From the NCBI GenBank assembly GCA_017558505.1, contig JAFYUM010000006.1, forward strand, positions 1 through 64,000: DNA of 64,000 bases, read 5' to 3'. This stretch comes from Ruminococcus sp. (GTDB taxonomy: Bacteria; Bacillota; Clostridia; Oscillospirales; Ruminococcaceae). Positions 7,608 to 17,064 of the stretch are shown here, piece by piece. Position 1 is the stretch's first letter. Every line of letters begins with the position of its first letter. A program made the translations under genes and the position numbers. Below the pieces are notes generated by a model. The model had not been told where the DNA came from. It ran no database searches and worked only from the letters and a program-made list of their open reading frames with translations.

Positions 7608-9452
7608 ATGGGAAAAATTATTGGTATTGACCTTGGTACAACAAACTCATGCGTAGCTGTTATGGAGGGCGGTAACGCTGTAGTTATCCCTAACAGCGAG
7701 GGTGCAAGAACAACTCCCTCTGTTGTAGCTTTCACAAACAACGGCGAGCGTCTTGTTGGTCAGGTGGCTAAAAGACAGGCAATCACAAACCACGACAGAA
7801 CAGTTTCTTCTATCAAGAGACACATGGGTTCAAACTATAAGGTAACAATTGACGGCAAGAGCTATACTCCACAGGAGATTTCAGCTATGACTCTCCAGAA
7901 GCTCAAGGCTGACGCAGAGGCTTACCTCGGCGAAACTGTAACAGAGGCTGTTATCACAGTTCCCGCATACTTCACAGACGCACAGCGTCAGGCTACAAAG
8001 GACGCGGGACAGATTGCAGGTCTTACAGTTAAGAGAATCATCAACGAGCCTACAGCTGCTGCTCTTTCCTACGGTATTGACAAGGAAGAAGAACAGATAG
8101 TTATGGTTTACGACCTGGGCGGCGGTACATTCGACGTTTCCATTATTGAAATGGGCGAGGATGTTCAGCAGGTACTTGCTACAGCAGGTAACAACCGTCT
8201 TGGTGGTGACGATTTCGACCAGCGTATAATCAACTGGATTGTTGATGAATTCAAGAAGTCTGACGGAGTTGACCTCTCACAGGATAAGATGGCTTATCAG
8301 CGTTTAAAGGATGCTGCTGAAAAGGCAAAGATTGAGCTTTCTTCAACAACAACTTCAAATATCAACATTCCTTTCATCACTGTTGATGCTACAGGTGTGC
8401 CCAAGCATCTTGACCTTACTCTCACACAGGCTAAGTTCAACGAGCTTACAGCTGACCTTGTAGAGGCTACAATGGGACCTGTAAGACAGGCTCTTTCCGA
8501 CAGCGGTCTTTCAATTTCTGAAATCAATAAGGTTCTTATGGTTGGTGGTTCTTCAAGAATTCCCGCTGTACAGGAAGCTGTTAAGAAGCTTATCGGCAAG
8601 GATCCTTTCAAGGGAATCAATCCCGATGAGTGCGTAGCTCTCGGTGCTGCATATCAGGGCGGCGTTCTCGGCGGCGACGTTAAGAACGGACTTCTCCTCC
8701 TCGATGTAACTCCTCTTTCTCTCGGTATCGAGACAGCAGGCGGCGTATGCACAAGAATGATTGAGAGAAATACAACAATTCCTACAAAGAAGTCACAGGT
8801 ATTCTCCACATATTCTGACAATCAGCCTGCCGTTGACATCAACGTTCTTCAGGGTGAGCGTGAGTTCGCTAAGGACAATAAGCAGCTCGGTACATTCCGC
8901 CTCGACGGTATTGCTCCCGCTCCAAGAGGAATCCCTCAGATTGAAGTAACATTCGATATTGACCAGAATGGTATCGTTCACGTATCTGCTAAGGATTTAG
9001 GCACAGGCAAGGAGCAGAATATTACAATTACTTCTTCCACAAATATGTCAAAGGACGACATCGACCGCGCTGTAAAGGAAGCAGAGCAGTATGCAGCTGA
9101 GGACAAGAAGCGTCGTGAGGAAGTTGATACAAAGAACGAAGCTGAAAATCTCGTATTCCAGTGCGAAAAAGCTCTTGCTGATTTCGGTGATAAGGTATCA
9201 GCTGACGAAAAGGCAGATATTGAGCAGAAGTCCGCAGCATTAAAGGCAGCCTGCGAAGCTAACAACACAGAGGAAATCAAGCGTCTTAAGGATGAGCTCC
9301 AGAAGGCATTCTATGACCTTTCCGCAAAGATTTACCAGCAGGCAAATCCTGACGGTCAGGGCATTGATCCATCTCAGTTTGCTAATATGGGCGGCGAGGC
9401 AGCATCACCCAGCGATGACGGCGTAGTTGACGCTGACTTTACAGAGGTTTAA
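7608..9452 (+). CDS. dnaK: Chaperone DnaK (Hsp70)
   Basis: 614 residues, full length. ATPase-domain signatures [17 protein letters not shown] at the N-terminus, [13 protein letters not shown] and [15 protein letters not shown], then the substrate-binding domain ([17 protein letters not shown]), the helical lid and a Gly/Asp-rich tail ending DADFTEV. It folds or holds unfolded proteins with GrpE and DnaJ. It lies 120 bases after grpE without a CIRCE of its own, so it is probably transcribed from the hrcA promoter. Confidence 0.98.
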   Translation: MGKIIGIDLGTTNSCVAVMEGGNAVVIPNSEGARTTPSVVAFTNNGERLVGQVAKRQAITNHDRTVSSIKRHMGSNYKVTIDGKSYTPQEISAMTLQKLKADAEAYLGETVTEAVITVPAYFTDAQRQATKDAGQIAGLTVKRIINEPTAAALSYGIDKEEEQIVMVYDLGGGTFDVSIIEMGEDVQQVLATAGNNRLGGDDFDQRIINWIVDEFKKSDGVDLSQDKMAYQRLKDAAEKAKIELSSTTTSNINIPFITVDATGVPKHLDLTLTQAKFNELTADLVEATMGPVRQALSDSGLSISEINKVLMVGGSSRIPAVQEAVKKLIGKDPFKGINPDECVALGAAYQGGVLGGDVKNGLLLLDVTPLSLGIETAGGVCTRMIERNTTIPTKKSQVFSTYSDNQPAVDINVLQGEREFAKDNKQLGTFRLDGIAPAPRGIPQIEVTFDIDQNGIVHVSAKDLGTGKEQNITITSSTNMSKDDIDRAVKEAEQYAAEDKKRREEVDTKNEAENLVFQCEKALADFGDKVSADEKADIEQKSAALKAACEANNTEEIKRLKDELQKAFYDLSAKIYQQANPDGQGIDPSQFANMGGEAASPSDDGVVDADFTEV

Positions 9453-9466
9453 TTAAATAACCGTTT

Positions 9467-9491
9467 CAGGGCGAAATTTCCTTTCGCCCTG
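9467..9491 (+). other. Intercistronic hairpin between dnaK and dnaJ
   Basis: A perfect 10-bp stem CAGGGCGAAA (9467-9476) / TTTCGCCCTG (9482-9491) with a 5-base loop and no T run. It looks like an mRNA stabiliser or partial attenuator rather than a full terminator. Confidence 0.6.
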
Positions 9492-9517
9492 TACGTGCAT
9501 TATAAGGGAGCGAAAAT

Positions 9518-10681
9518 ATGGCTGAAAAAAGAGATTATTATGAAGTCCTTGGCATTCAGAAAGGTGCAACAGAGGACGAGATAAAAAAGGCATACAGAAA
9601 GAAGGCAAGAGAATGTCACCCTGATCTGCACCCCGATGATCCCTCTTTTGTTGAGAAATTTCAGGAGGTAAACGAGGCTAACGAGGTGCTTTCCGATCCC
9701 GAAAAGCGTGCAAGATACGACCAGTTCGGTCATGCAGGCGTTGATCCCAACTATGGCGGAGGCGGTGGCTTCGACGGTATGGGAGGTATGGGAGGCTTCG
9801 GTGATATCGGCGATATTCTCGAAAGTATGTTCGGCGGTTTTGGCGGCGGTTTCGGCGGCGGCACAAGAAGCGGAGCAAATCCCAATGCACCACGCAGAGG
9901 TGCTGATATACAGGAAAGCGTTACTATCAGCTTTATGGACGCTTGCCACGGCAAAAAACAGGAAATCAAGACTTTTCGTATGGCTGTCTGTGAATCCTGT
10001 AAGGGCACAGGTGCTGACGCAGGTACAACTGCCGAGGTATGTCCTGATTGTCACGGCAGAGGTTCTGTAAAGACAACACAGCGTACACCTTTTGGTGCAA
10101 TTTCCTCAACAAAGGTATGTCCTCATTGTAGCGGTAAGGGTAAAATTGTTAAAAATCCCTGTACCAAGTGCCACGGAGTAGGAAGAACACGTGTTCAGAA
10201 GATTGTCAATGTGGATATCCCTGCAGGTATCGACAACGGACAGACAATCCGTCTAAACGGACAGGGCGATTGTGGTATAAACAACGGTCCTTCAGGTGAT
10301 CTCCTTCTCAATGTAACTGTAAAGAGTCATCCTCTTTTCAGCCGTGACGGGGCAGATATTTCCTGCGAAATCCCTGTTACTTATATGGACGCTGTTCTTG
10401 GTGCGGAGATTATCGTTCCCACTATTGACGGCGATGTTAAATTCAACATATCCGCTGGCACACAGAACGGCACTGTTTTCAGCCTTAAAGGCAAGGGTGT
10501 AAAGAGAATAAACAGAGCTGACCGTGGAAACCAGTATGTAAAGATTTTTGTGGAAGTTCCGAAAAATCTCAATAAAAAGCAGAAAGACCTGCTCAAAGAC
10601 TTTGAGGCATCACTTTCTGAGAAGAACTATGCAAAGCGTCAGAGCTTCTTTGATAAGTTGAAGGACAAATTAAATTTTTAA
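9518..10681 (+). CDS. dnaJ: Chaperone DnaJ (Hsp40)
   Basis: 387 residues. J domain with the HPD motif in ARECHPDLHPDD, a long Gly/Phe-rich linker (about residues 77-130), four CxxCxGxG-type zinc repeats (CESCKGTG, CPDCHGRG, CPHCSGKG, CTKCHGVG) and the C-terminal substrate-binding domain. It stimulates the DnaK ATPase and delivers clients. Last gene of the operon, followed by a terminator. Confidence 0.98.
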   Translation: MAEKRDYYEVLGIQKGATEDEIKKAYRKKARECHPDLHPDDPSFVEKFQEVNEANEVLSDPEKRARYDQFGHAGVDPNYGGGGGFDGMGGMGGFGDIGDILESMFGGFGGGFGGGTRSGANPNAPRRGADIQESVTISFMDACHGKKQEIKTFRMAVCESCKGTGADAGTTAEVCPDCHGRGSVKTTQRTPFGAISSTKVCPHCSGKGKIVKNPCTKCHGVGRTRVQKIVNVDIPAGIDNGQTIRLNGQGDCGINNGPSGDLLLNVTVKSHPLFSRDGADISCEIPVTYMDAVLGAEIIVPTIDGDVKFNISAGTQNGTVFSLKGKGVKRINRADRGNQYVKIFVEVPKNLNKKQKDLLKDFEASLSEKNYAKRQSFFDKLKDKLNF

Positions 10682-10690
10682 TTGACATAA

Positions 10691-10724
10691 TAAAAGCATC
10701 GTGGATTGTCTGCGGTGCTTTTTT
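10691..10724 (+). terminator. Terminator after dnaJ
   Basis: AAAAGCATCGTGGA pairs imperfectly with the segment ending GCGGTGCTTTT; a T6 run follows. It closes the hrcA operon. Confidence 0.75.
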
Positions 10725-10797
10725 GATTTGTGGTGACGAAAGTCGATTATTTCGCAATATGACGATATTTTGTTGTTAATTTTTGTTATTATGCATA

Positions 10798-10827
10798 TTG
10801 ACAAATAAGTATACGGGGGGGTATAAT
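10798..10827 (+). promoter_or_regulatory. Sigma-A promoter of dockerin gene cluster
   Basis: TTGACA (10798-10803), an 18-base spacer holding a run of G, and TATAAT (10822-10827), 100 bases before the protease ATG. Both hexamers are consensus. Confidence 0.8.
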
Positions 10828-10926
10828 AAGTATGAAGAGAGTTGTATCCATTTATAGGAAAGGTGATACCAATGGCTTGATTATTTTCATATGTAGAAAC
10901 TACGAATTTTTAAGGAGTTGTTTAAA

Positions 10927-12009
10927 ATGAAAAAAGTTTTATCGTGTTTAGTATCAGTTGGTGTTTTGGCTTCAACAGCGACAGCACTTGCGGCTTCTTC
11001 GGCTTTTAATCCGAATAAAGACCCGAATGGTGACGGAAGTTTGACAATTGCTGATTCTGCATTTATCATCCAGTATCTTGCAGGAAAATATGAAGTAAGC
11101 GATTTAACACAGCTTGACGTTGATGATAACGATGTTGTAAGCGATGTTGATGAAGTTTATGTTAGAATGTACGACGCTGGAATGTTAAGCTCAACAGAGC
11201 AGACATCGGAAGTTACTAATATAAGCAGTACTTCAACGAGCAGAAATTATCAAGTGTATAACGCACAAACAGGCACTTATTTGAGGAATTATTCTTTAGA
11301 GGTCGAAGATCTCGATAATACTTATAGTATGAGAAGTATAATTGGTGATACAGATGACAGAGTTAAGGATTGGAGCAATATTGGTGTAGCTGAAATTAGA
11401 ATGCATGATTCTAAAGACAATTATAGAGGAACTGGATTTGTTGTTGGTAGACATGTAATAGCGACAGCTGCACATAATTTATATGATAATGTCACACAAG
11501 AAGCGGTTCTTTTGGATTCTGTTCGTTTATTTGATGAAAATGAAGATGCGTATAATTTGACCCCAAAAGAATATCATGTTCCGTTAAATTACATAACAAG
11601 AACAAGCGGAACGATTTACGATTTTGATTATGCCCTCATTACTGTCGAAGAAGATTTAAGAGGATATATGACCTTTAATTTAGGTGTTATAACTGATAAT
11701 GCCAATAATCTTAATATTAATGTTGTAGGTTTCCCAGGTGGTATTACAGACAATACAAGCAATAATGACTATATAAAAATGAAATCAACTGGTATAATAA
11801 CAAATGCAAATGACGGAGAGTTTCTTTTTACTCATAATGCAGATGCTACATCTGGTCAAAGTGGAAGCCCTATCTATGCAGTAGAAACCGTTAATGGAAT
11901 AACATATAATACAGTTGTGGGTATACATGTTGCTGGATTTAATACTGGTGTACGATTTACGCCGCACAATCTTAAATTTTTTAACGGTAATACGAATATT
12001 CAATATTAA
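10927..12009 (+). CDS. Secreted trypsin/V8-like serine protease with N-terminal dockerin
   Basis: 360 residues. A signal peptide (KK, then LSCLVSVGVLAS, cleavage near ALA-AS at about 22) is followed by a dockerin-like pair of calcium loops (DPNGDGSLTIADSAFIIQYLAG about 32-53, DVDDNDVVSDVDEVYVRMYDAG about 64-85). Then comes a Ser/Thr linker and a chymotrypsin-fold protease with His183 (TAAHN), Asp234 (DFDYAL) and Ser312 (SGQSGSP), closest in style to S1B glutamyl endopeptidases. ATG 10927 follows AAGGAG; a TTG at 10918 was rejected. A dockerin would tether it to a cohesin scaffold. Placing the dockerin before the catalytic domain is less common. Confidence 0.85.
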   Translation: MKKVLSCLVSVGVLASTATALAASSAFNPNKDPNGDGSLTIADSAFIIQYLAGKYEVSDLTQLDVDDNDVVSDVDEVYVRMYDAGMLSSTEQTSEVTNISSTSTSRNYQVYNAQTGTYLRNYSLEVEDLDNTYSMRSIIGDTDDRVKDWSNIGVAEIRMHDSKDNYRGTGFVVGRHVIATAAHNLYDNVTQEAVLLDSVRLFDENEDAYNLTPKEYHVPLNYITRTSGTIYDFDYALITVEEDLRGYMTFNLGVITDNANNLNINVVGFPGGITDNTSNNDYIKMKSTGIITNANDGEFLFTHNADATSGQSGSPIYAVETVNGITYNTVVGIHVAGFNTGVRFTPHNLKFFNGNTNIQY

Positions 12010-12027
12010 TTTACAGGAGGGTATAAA

Positions 12028-13029
12028 ATGAAAAAAAGAATAATATCTTCTGTTCTCTCTGTAACAGCTATATTACCTACTATGTTAGCTATAAATTCAA
12101 ATGCCCGTTACTGCGAAACGACCAGCGACTTGGAAATAATTGCAGAAAGGTATTCTGACTGGACAAAAATAGAGGATTATGAATGGTTAAGTTGTGCTAA
12201 ATATTATGGATATAAAACGGAAGATGTACTTTGTATTTATGCGACAGAAGAAGAAAACGGAAGATTATCTGTAAGGGAATTTTTTCCACTTAATGATTTC
12301 ATAGTTTTTAATTTTAGTGATGCAGAAACTGCAAAAGATATAGTTGCCGCAGTTGATGAAAATTTAGTATTCAGTTCAAGTGAGAATAATGAGGGATTCT
12401 ACAAATGTAGTGTTTCAGCAAAAGAAATTACACTCCAGACAGCAAAAGAACTTCGTGAAGCCCTTGGAGATGATGTTGAAAGTTATACATACAGTTTCAG
12501 TAAATCACATTATCTGAATATAACAGTTTATCATCCGACAGGCTATCGTGAGCAATTTGCAGGTGATGATTATAATTCAGTAAAGGAAACTGTAAAAGAA
12601 TACGTGAAATCCGCAGGTGTTGATGCAGAAACTATTGAGTATTCCAGCGGTGATATTGATAAAGACGGAAACACGGTTGCACATAATCAGATACGTGTAG
12701 TTCCCTCAAAGGAATACACACTTGATGAATATATGACACTTGGAAAAGATATATACGAAAAAACAGGTTTAAAACCTATTGCAGCTGTTCAAGAAAAAAT
12801 GTCATCACTTAAAGGAAATGAAATTGATATGACAGACTACCTCAACGGCGACGCTAACCGTGACAAAATCACATCAATCGCCGATGCCGCCGCAATTATG
12901 CAGGCAATAGGCAACCCCGATAAATATTCACTGTCAGATATGGGCGAATTTAACGCAGACTACGACAACAACGGCTTAACCGTTGACGACGCTGTGGAAA
13001 TTCAGAAAAAGCTTGCAGGGATAGAATAA
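12028..13029 (+). CDS. Secreted protein of unknown function with C-terminal dockerin
   Basis: 333 residues: signal peptide (MKKRIISSVLSVTAILPTMLA), a central region of about 230 residues that I do not recognise, and a C-terminal dockerin with two loops (NGDANRDKITSIADAAAIMQ about 270-289 and DYDNNGLTVDDAVEIQKKLAG about 310-331). AGGAGG precedes the ATG. It sits 18 bases after the dockerin protease and is probably cotranscribed. Both dockerin halves look intact. The central part has no obvious glycoside hydrolase motif; it might be a binding module or inhibitor. Confidence 0.8.
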   Translation: MKKRIISSVLSVTAILPTMLAINSNARYCETTSDLEIIAERYSDWTKIEDYEWLSCAKYYGYKTEDVLCIYATEEENGRLSVREFFPLNDFIVFNFSDAETAKDIVAAVDENLVFSSSENNEGFYKCSVSAKEITLQTAKELREALGDDVESYTYSFSKSHYLNITVYHPTGYREQFAGDDYNSVKETVKEYVKSAGVDAETIEYSSGDIDKDGNTVAHNQIRVVPSKEYTLDEYMTLGKDIYEKTGLKPIAAVQEKMSSLKGNEIDMTDYLNGDANRDKITSIADAAAIMQAIGNPDKYSLSDMGEFNADYDNNGLTVDDAVEIQKKLAGIE

Positions 13030-13049
13030 ACGAAATAGGAGGTATTACT

Positions 13050-13769
13050 ATGAAAAAACGTATAATATCACTTGCATTATCGGCAATTACAGCGATTTCA
13101 GCAATTTCAACCGCTGTATTCAGCTACGGTTCGGCAACAGATGAAAAAAGCGATATGCTTACAAAAGAAGAATTTCTTGACAAGGTTGTATCGGAAACAG
13201 AAGATTTTTCCAACGGCGGATTTGTCTACCGTGGTGATTTGAAATTTGATGCCATTCCCAATGGTGACGGTTGGGATTTAGTGATTTACGGAATTAAGGA
13301 AGAAGATTACGAACCGAATATCAAGCTGAAAGAGGGCGCTGTGATACGCAATTATAAAGAGTATATGGGTGCTTCAGCTGTTGCATTCTGGAGTGGTTCA
13401 ACAGAATCAATAAGAAGTACGAAGTCAAACGATAACCCTGCATTAGATAGATTTAAGGTGATTTATTACGTTGAGAATGTACTTCCGGGTTTTAGTATAC
13501 CTCGTGAAAATATTGTAGAAGCTTCACGCAATATGACATATGACGTTGCAAAATATATTTATCCCGAAATTACAAAGGGTGATATAAATGATGACGGAGC
13601 AATTAACGCAACTGATGCCTCATTGGTTCTTTCCGCATATAGCTACATTATGATTGGAGAGAAAATGGCACTCAATTCTGAATTGTTCGACTGGAACGAT
13701 GATGGAGGAATTGATTCTTCTGATGCTTCCGATATTCTCCAGAAATATGCGGAAAATTCCACAAGTTAA
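13050..13769 (+). CDS. Secreted protein of unknown function with C-terminal dockerin
   Basis: 239 residues: a signal peptide closely resembling the previous gene's (MKKRIISLALSAITAISAIS), an unrecognised middle of about 140 residues, and a C-terminal dockerin-like pair (KGDINDDGAINATDASLVLS and DWNDDGGIDSSDASDILQKYA). Third gene of the dockerin cluster, with a GGAGG site and a terminator behind it. The shared leader suggests duplication of the signal-peptide end between the two neighbours. Confidence 0.8.
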   Translation: MKKRIISLALSAITAISAISTAVFSYGSATDEKSDMLTKEEFLDKVVSETEDFSNGGFVYRGDLKFDAIPNGDGWDLVIYGIKEEDYEPNIKLKEGAVIRNYKEYMGASAVAFWSGSTESIRSTKSNDNPALDRFKVIYYVENVLPGFSIPRENIVEASRNMTYDVAKYIYPEITKGDINDDGAINATDASLVLSAYSYIMIGEKMALNSELFDWNDDGGIDSSDASDILQKYAENSTS

Positions 13770-13774
13770 ATTAC

Positions 13775-13813
13775 AAAGCCGTGAGAACACTTAAAATATG
13801 TCCTCACGGCTTT
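13775..13813. terminator. Bidirectional terminator, dockerin cluster / spoVAE
   Basis: An 11-bp stem AAAGCCGTGAG (13775-13785) / CTCACGGCTTT (13803-13813) with A and T flanks, between convergent genes. Confidence 0.8.
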
Positions 13814-13827
13814 TCTTTCACCTTTAA

Positions 13828-14190
13828 TTATGCCTTATCCTTTGGCTTGAATATAAGTGAAGCCCCAAGTCCTGCCAGTAAAGCGGCGGTTATTCCTGCG
13901 GCGGAGGCTGTAAGCCCCCCTGTGAATATGCCGAGGAATCCTTCACGGTCAACGGCTTTCCGCACTCCCTCTGCAAGAAGATGTCCAAAACCCGTAAGGG
14001 GAACAGTTGCCCCTGCACCTGCAAATTCCGCTAAAGGCTTGTATAGTCCGAGGGCGGAGAGAATTACCCCTGCAACAACAAATCCCGTGAGAATACGTGC
14101 AGGAGTCAGCTTTGTGTAATCAATCAGAAGCTGTCCGATAACGCATATAATACCGCCAATCAGAAAGGCTTTCAAAAGTTCTGTTATCAT
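13828..14190 (-). CDS. spoVAE: Stage V sporulation protein AE
   Basis: 120 residues, about four hydrophobic helices, with the family pattern LKAFLIGGIICVIGQLLID and LTPARILTGFVVAGVILSALGLYKPL. Part of the SpoVA channel that moves dipicolinic acid into the forespore and out during germination. Its ATG is 1 base past the spoVAD stop, with the AAGGAG inside the end of spoVAD, so the two are coupled. Confidence 0.92.
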   Translation of the reverse strand: MITELLKAFLIGGIICVIGQLLIDYTKLTPARILTGFVVAGVILSALGLYKPLAEFAGAGATVPLTGFGHLLAEGVRKAVDREGFLGIFTGGLTASAAGITAALLAGLGASLIFKPKDKA

Positions 14191-14191
14191 A

Positions 14192-15202
14192 TCATTTACT
14201 CCTTAATTCAACCAGATGTGCAATTGTCGGTATTGATTCTCCCTGCTGTACGGACATAGCCGACATAAGTGCGCCCGTTGCTGTAAAGAGGATTTTTTTC
14301 AGTTCACCACGTTGTAACCTGGGCAGGAAATATCCACAGAGTACACTTGCCGCACAGCCACAGCCTGAGCCGCCACAGTGGGAATCCTGTTCCTCAGGAT
14401 TGAACATCATTTCTCCGCAGTCCATGTGTACGGCAGATATGTCATATCCCTGCTTTTCCATAAGTTCAACTAAAAGTTTACTGCCGAGAATTCCTAAATC
14501 TCCAGTTACAATATGGTCAAAATCCGTGGGAGAAGAATTTGTGGCTTCAAAATATCGGCATAACACGCCCATTGCCGCAGGAGCCATAGCCGCACCCATA
14601 TTTGAAATATCCGTTATATCCATATCAGCAATTTTCCCCACACAGCAGCCATAAACCGAAATATCTCCTTTTTCAGCAGTAATGGTAACAGCTCCTGAGG
14701 CTGTACAGGTCCATTGTGCGGTAGGGGTACGCTGACCGCCGTAGGAAAGGGGAGCACGGAATTGCCGTTCAGCTGTGGAGAAATGGGAGGAGGTAACAGC
14801 TGCGGCACGTTCTGCGGCTCCGCTGTCAACAAAAAGAGAAGCTGCAATAAGGCTTTCCGCCATGGTGGAACAGGCTCCATAAAGTCCGAAAAACGGTATT
14901 TCCAGTTGTCGTAAGCCGTATGATGAGCCTGTGCATTGGTTGATTAAATCCCCTGCACATATAATATCAATATCTTCTTTTGTGAGATTAGCCTTTCTGA
15001 CCGCAAGGGAAACGGCTTCAAGCTGGAATTTGCTTTCCGCCTGTTCCCATGTTTTTTGTCCGAAATGGCTGTCAGTTACGACTTCATCAAAAAAGTCACC
15101 GAGAGGACCCTGTCCCTCTTTTTCGCCGACTATTGCGGCAAAGCCTTCAATTTTAGGAGGAGTATCAAAAAGAAATACTCCTCTTGCTATATTATGTGGC
15201 AT
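14192..15202 (-). CDS. spoVAD: Stage V sporulation protein AD
   Basis: 336 residues with a thiolase-like fold; LYGACSTMAESLIAAS and the GSGCGCAASVLCGYFLP segment are typical. It binds dipicolinic acid in Bacillus. ATG 15202 was chosen for AAAGGAAGTG just upstream; the open frame runs 24 codons further but those read as leader. The usual neighbour spoVAC is not adjacent: the next gene upstream is an M23 peptidase separated by a terminator. SpoVAC may be encoded elsewhere. Confidence 0.93.
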   Translation of the reverse strand: MPHNIARGVFLFDTPPKIEGFAAIVGEKEGQGPLGDFFDEVVTDSHFGQKTWEQAESKFQLEAVSLAVRKANLTKEDIDIICAGDLINQCTGSSYGLRQLEIPFFGLYGACSTMAESLIAASLFVDSGAAERAAAVTSSHFSTAERQFRAPLSYGGQRTPTAQWTCTASGAVTITAEKGDISVYGCCVGKIADMDITDISNMGAAMAPAAMGVLCRYFEATNSSPTDFDHIVTGDLGILGSKLLVELMEKQGYDISAVHMDCGEMMFNPEEQDSHCGGSGCGCAASVLCGYFLPRLQRGELKKILFTATGALMSAMSVQQGESIPTIAHLVELRSK

Positions 15203-15263
15203 TATATCACTTCCTTTGTGGTTATTATTTGCGGAAACGATACAATTATACATTAATACAAAA

Positions 15264-15300
15264 ACACCGCACAAAGCCTGTATGTGGTTTTGTGCGGTGT
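15264..15300 (-). terminator. Terminator after M23 peptidase gene
   Basis: A 12-bp stem ACACCGCACAAA (15264-15275) / TTTGTGCGGTGT (15289-15300). On the minus strand it is followed by TTTTTGT. It separates the peptidase operon from spoVAD. Confidence 0.8.
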
Positions 15301-15313
15301 TATTTCTGTATGG

Positions 15314-17044
15314 TTATCCTTCAACTTCTTCCTCTTTTTTCATATCAAGAGTCATACCTGCGGTATTGAGGAAGCCTGCGGGATCAAGGCATACGCCCTG
15401 ATAACGCACTTCAAAGTGGAGGTGGTTACCGAAGGAGTTACCCGTATTGCCGACAAAGCCGATAAGCTGTCCTTTGGTGACATACTGACCTTCAACGGCA
15501 TATACCATAATCATATGAGCATAAACCGTAGCATAGCCGTCGGGATGTTCAATCATAACGACATTGCCATAGCCGCCCCAGTTCCAGCCTGCGGTTACAA
15601 CCTGACCTTCATCGGCGGCATATATTTCCGTACCCTCTGGTGCGGCGATATCAAGTCCCTTGTGGTTACGGTCGCTTATAAAGCTATCGCTTACCCAGCC
15701 ACCGTCAAGCGGCCAGCCCATTTCTCCTGTACCCGTCATGGGTGAGCCGAAATATACTGTCTGTGGATCGTCAGGCATTGCTGAATAGGTTCCTATACCA
15801 ATAGTTTCAACAACAGGAGATTTTGTAATAGTATTGCTTATAACAGTTCTTGACTGCTCTATTCCGTCGATATAGGTAACCTCATATTTACTGATTTTCT
15901 CGCCACGTTCACCTTTGGTAAGAACAGCACGTATACCCACATTAAGAGCACTTGTTTCAACCTCGACAGTTTCATAATCAAGGAAGGTTACAGTTTCGTG
16001 TTCGCAGATATACTGTATAGGGAGAAATCTTTCTGTTTCAGTTACGGTGAGAATTTGTCCCATGAATGTTCCGTCGGAAGCATTTGGATTGAGCTTATTG
16101 AAATCCTCGATTTTCATTCCGAACTTCTTTACAATGTCAATAACTTTTTCATTCTTCTGTACAACGTATACCTTTTGGCGTTCTTTGGTGGAGGTGAGCT
16201 GATTTATAGCTTCTTTTTCCGTTTTGAGGCTGCTTAAAAGGTATATTCCTTTGGTGTATTCAATTTTATTCGCATAGGAAACTTCTTTAACCATACCGTC
16301 GGGTTTGTAATCCAGAAGTGCTTTGTCAAGTGCTGTCTGAACAGTTTTTTTATTGTTTACCGCACCCGCAAACTTTCCGTCAATGTAAATGCCGTATGCT
16401 TCAACAAGTTCTTCGTCGGAGGCTTCAAGCATCTTATTGGCGAGTTCCGATGATGTCATGACTTTATCACCAGCGGATATGGCACATACAGAAAGTTCTG
16501 TTGAAAGGTCGATTAATTCATCTGTATCGGAGTAGGATATTCTCTGCTGAAAATCATGTTCAGCCTTTGTGAAGTCGGTTTCAGCAGAGATAATGCCAAG
16601 GCGTTTACCGTTGAAGTCCACAGCTATGCCGTATTCCTGTCCCGAACCGCTTGTGATTATTCCCACAGTGAAAGCAATGCAGACAATGGGGAGAATATAA
16701 TTGAAAGCAGTATACACAACTCCATCCTCACCGAAAATAAACGAGCCGATGAATTTCAGCACAGATTCGGTATATGCCCTTCCGCTTTCTTTTTTTGCAC
16801 GGCGGATTTCTCTTGTAAGTTCATTGGAATGATTTACCCTGCTTCGGAAGGATTCGGTAAAGCTTAGGAAAATCAGCATGAATCCTCTGCCCAAAGTTTT
16901 GAAAAGTCCTGCAATTTCAGAAAGGATAAATCGTATAGCTCCGATTATTCCAAGGAGAACGGCCGCAATGAATTTGAATGTACAAAGACCGCTTCTTACA
17001 AACAGTCCCGTTATAAATCTGCCTGTTTTATGCAGAAAATTCAA
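15314..17044 (-). CDS. Membrane-anchored M23 peptidase with LysM and G5 domains
   Basis: 576 residues. The N-terminus has amphipathic and hydrophobic stretches (about 20-60) and a clear membrane helix near 112-135, so most of the protein is outside. A LysM-like segment (VYVVQKNEKVIDIVKKFG to GQILTV, about 300-340) and a G5-type domain (about 350-425) follow. The C-terminal M23 lysostaphin-like peptidase has the zinc motif HKGLD, then HMIMVYAVEGQYV and HLHFE. It would cut peptidoglycan cross-bridges; in sporulating Clostridia such proteins act in growth, engulfment or germination. The start is TTG 17044 with AAAGGGTG upstream; no nearby ATG fits. Confidence 0.88.
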   Translation of the reverse strand: MNFLHKTGRFITGLFVRSGLCTFKFIAAVLLGIIGAIRFILSEIAGLFKTLGRGFMLIFLSFTESFRSRVNHSNELTREIRRAKKESGRAYTESVLKFIGSFIFGEDGVVYTAFNYILPIVCIAFTVGIITSGSGQEYGIAVDFNGKRLGIISAETDFTKAEHDFQQRISYSDTDELIDLSTELSVCAISAGDKVMTSSELANKMLEASDEELVEAYGIYIDGKFAGAVNNKKTVQTALDKALLDYKPDGMVKEVSYANKIEYTKGIYLLSSLKTEKEAINQLTSTKERQKVYVVQKNEKVIDIVKKFGMKIEDFNKLNPNASDGTFMGQILTVTETERFLPIQYICEHETVTFLDYETVEVETSALNVGIRAVLTKGERGEKISKYEVTYIDGIEQSRTVISNTITKSPVVETIGIGTYSAMPDDPQTVYFGSPMTGTGEMGWPLDGGWVSDSFISDRNHKGLDIAAPEGTEIYAADEGQVVTAGWNWGGYGNVVMIEHPDGYATVYAHMIMVYAVEGQYVTKGQLIGFVGNTGNSFGNHLHFEVRYQGVCLDPAGFLNTAGMTLDMKKEEEVEG

Positions 17045-17064
17045 AATAACACACCCTTTGAAAA

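Noticed and set aside
9500..10054. 184-codon minus-strand ORF inside dnaJ
   Set aside because: Antisense shadow of the Gly-rich dnaJ codons.
10872..10880. Two-codon leader ORF (ATG GCT TGA) after the dockerin-cluster promoter
   Set aside because: An AAAGGTG lies upstream, but such a mini-ORF occurs easily by chance.
15203..15263. Sigma-G promoter for spoVAD
   Set aside because: The AT-rich stretch has partial matches only; not convincing by eye.
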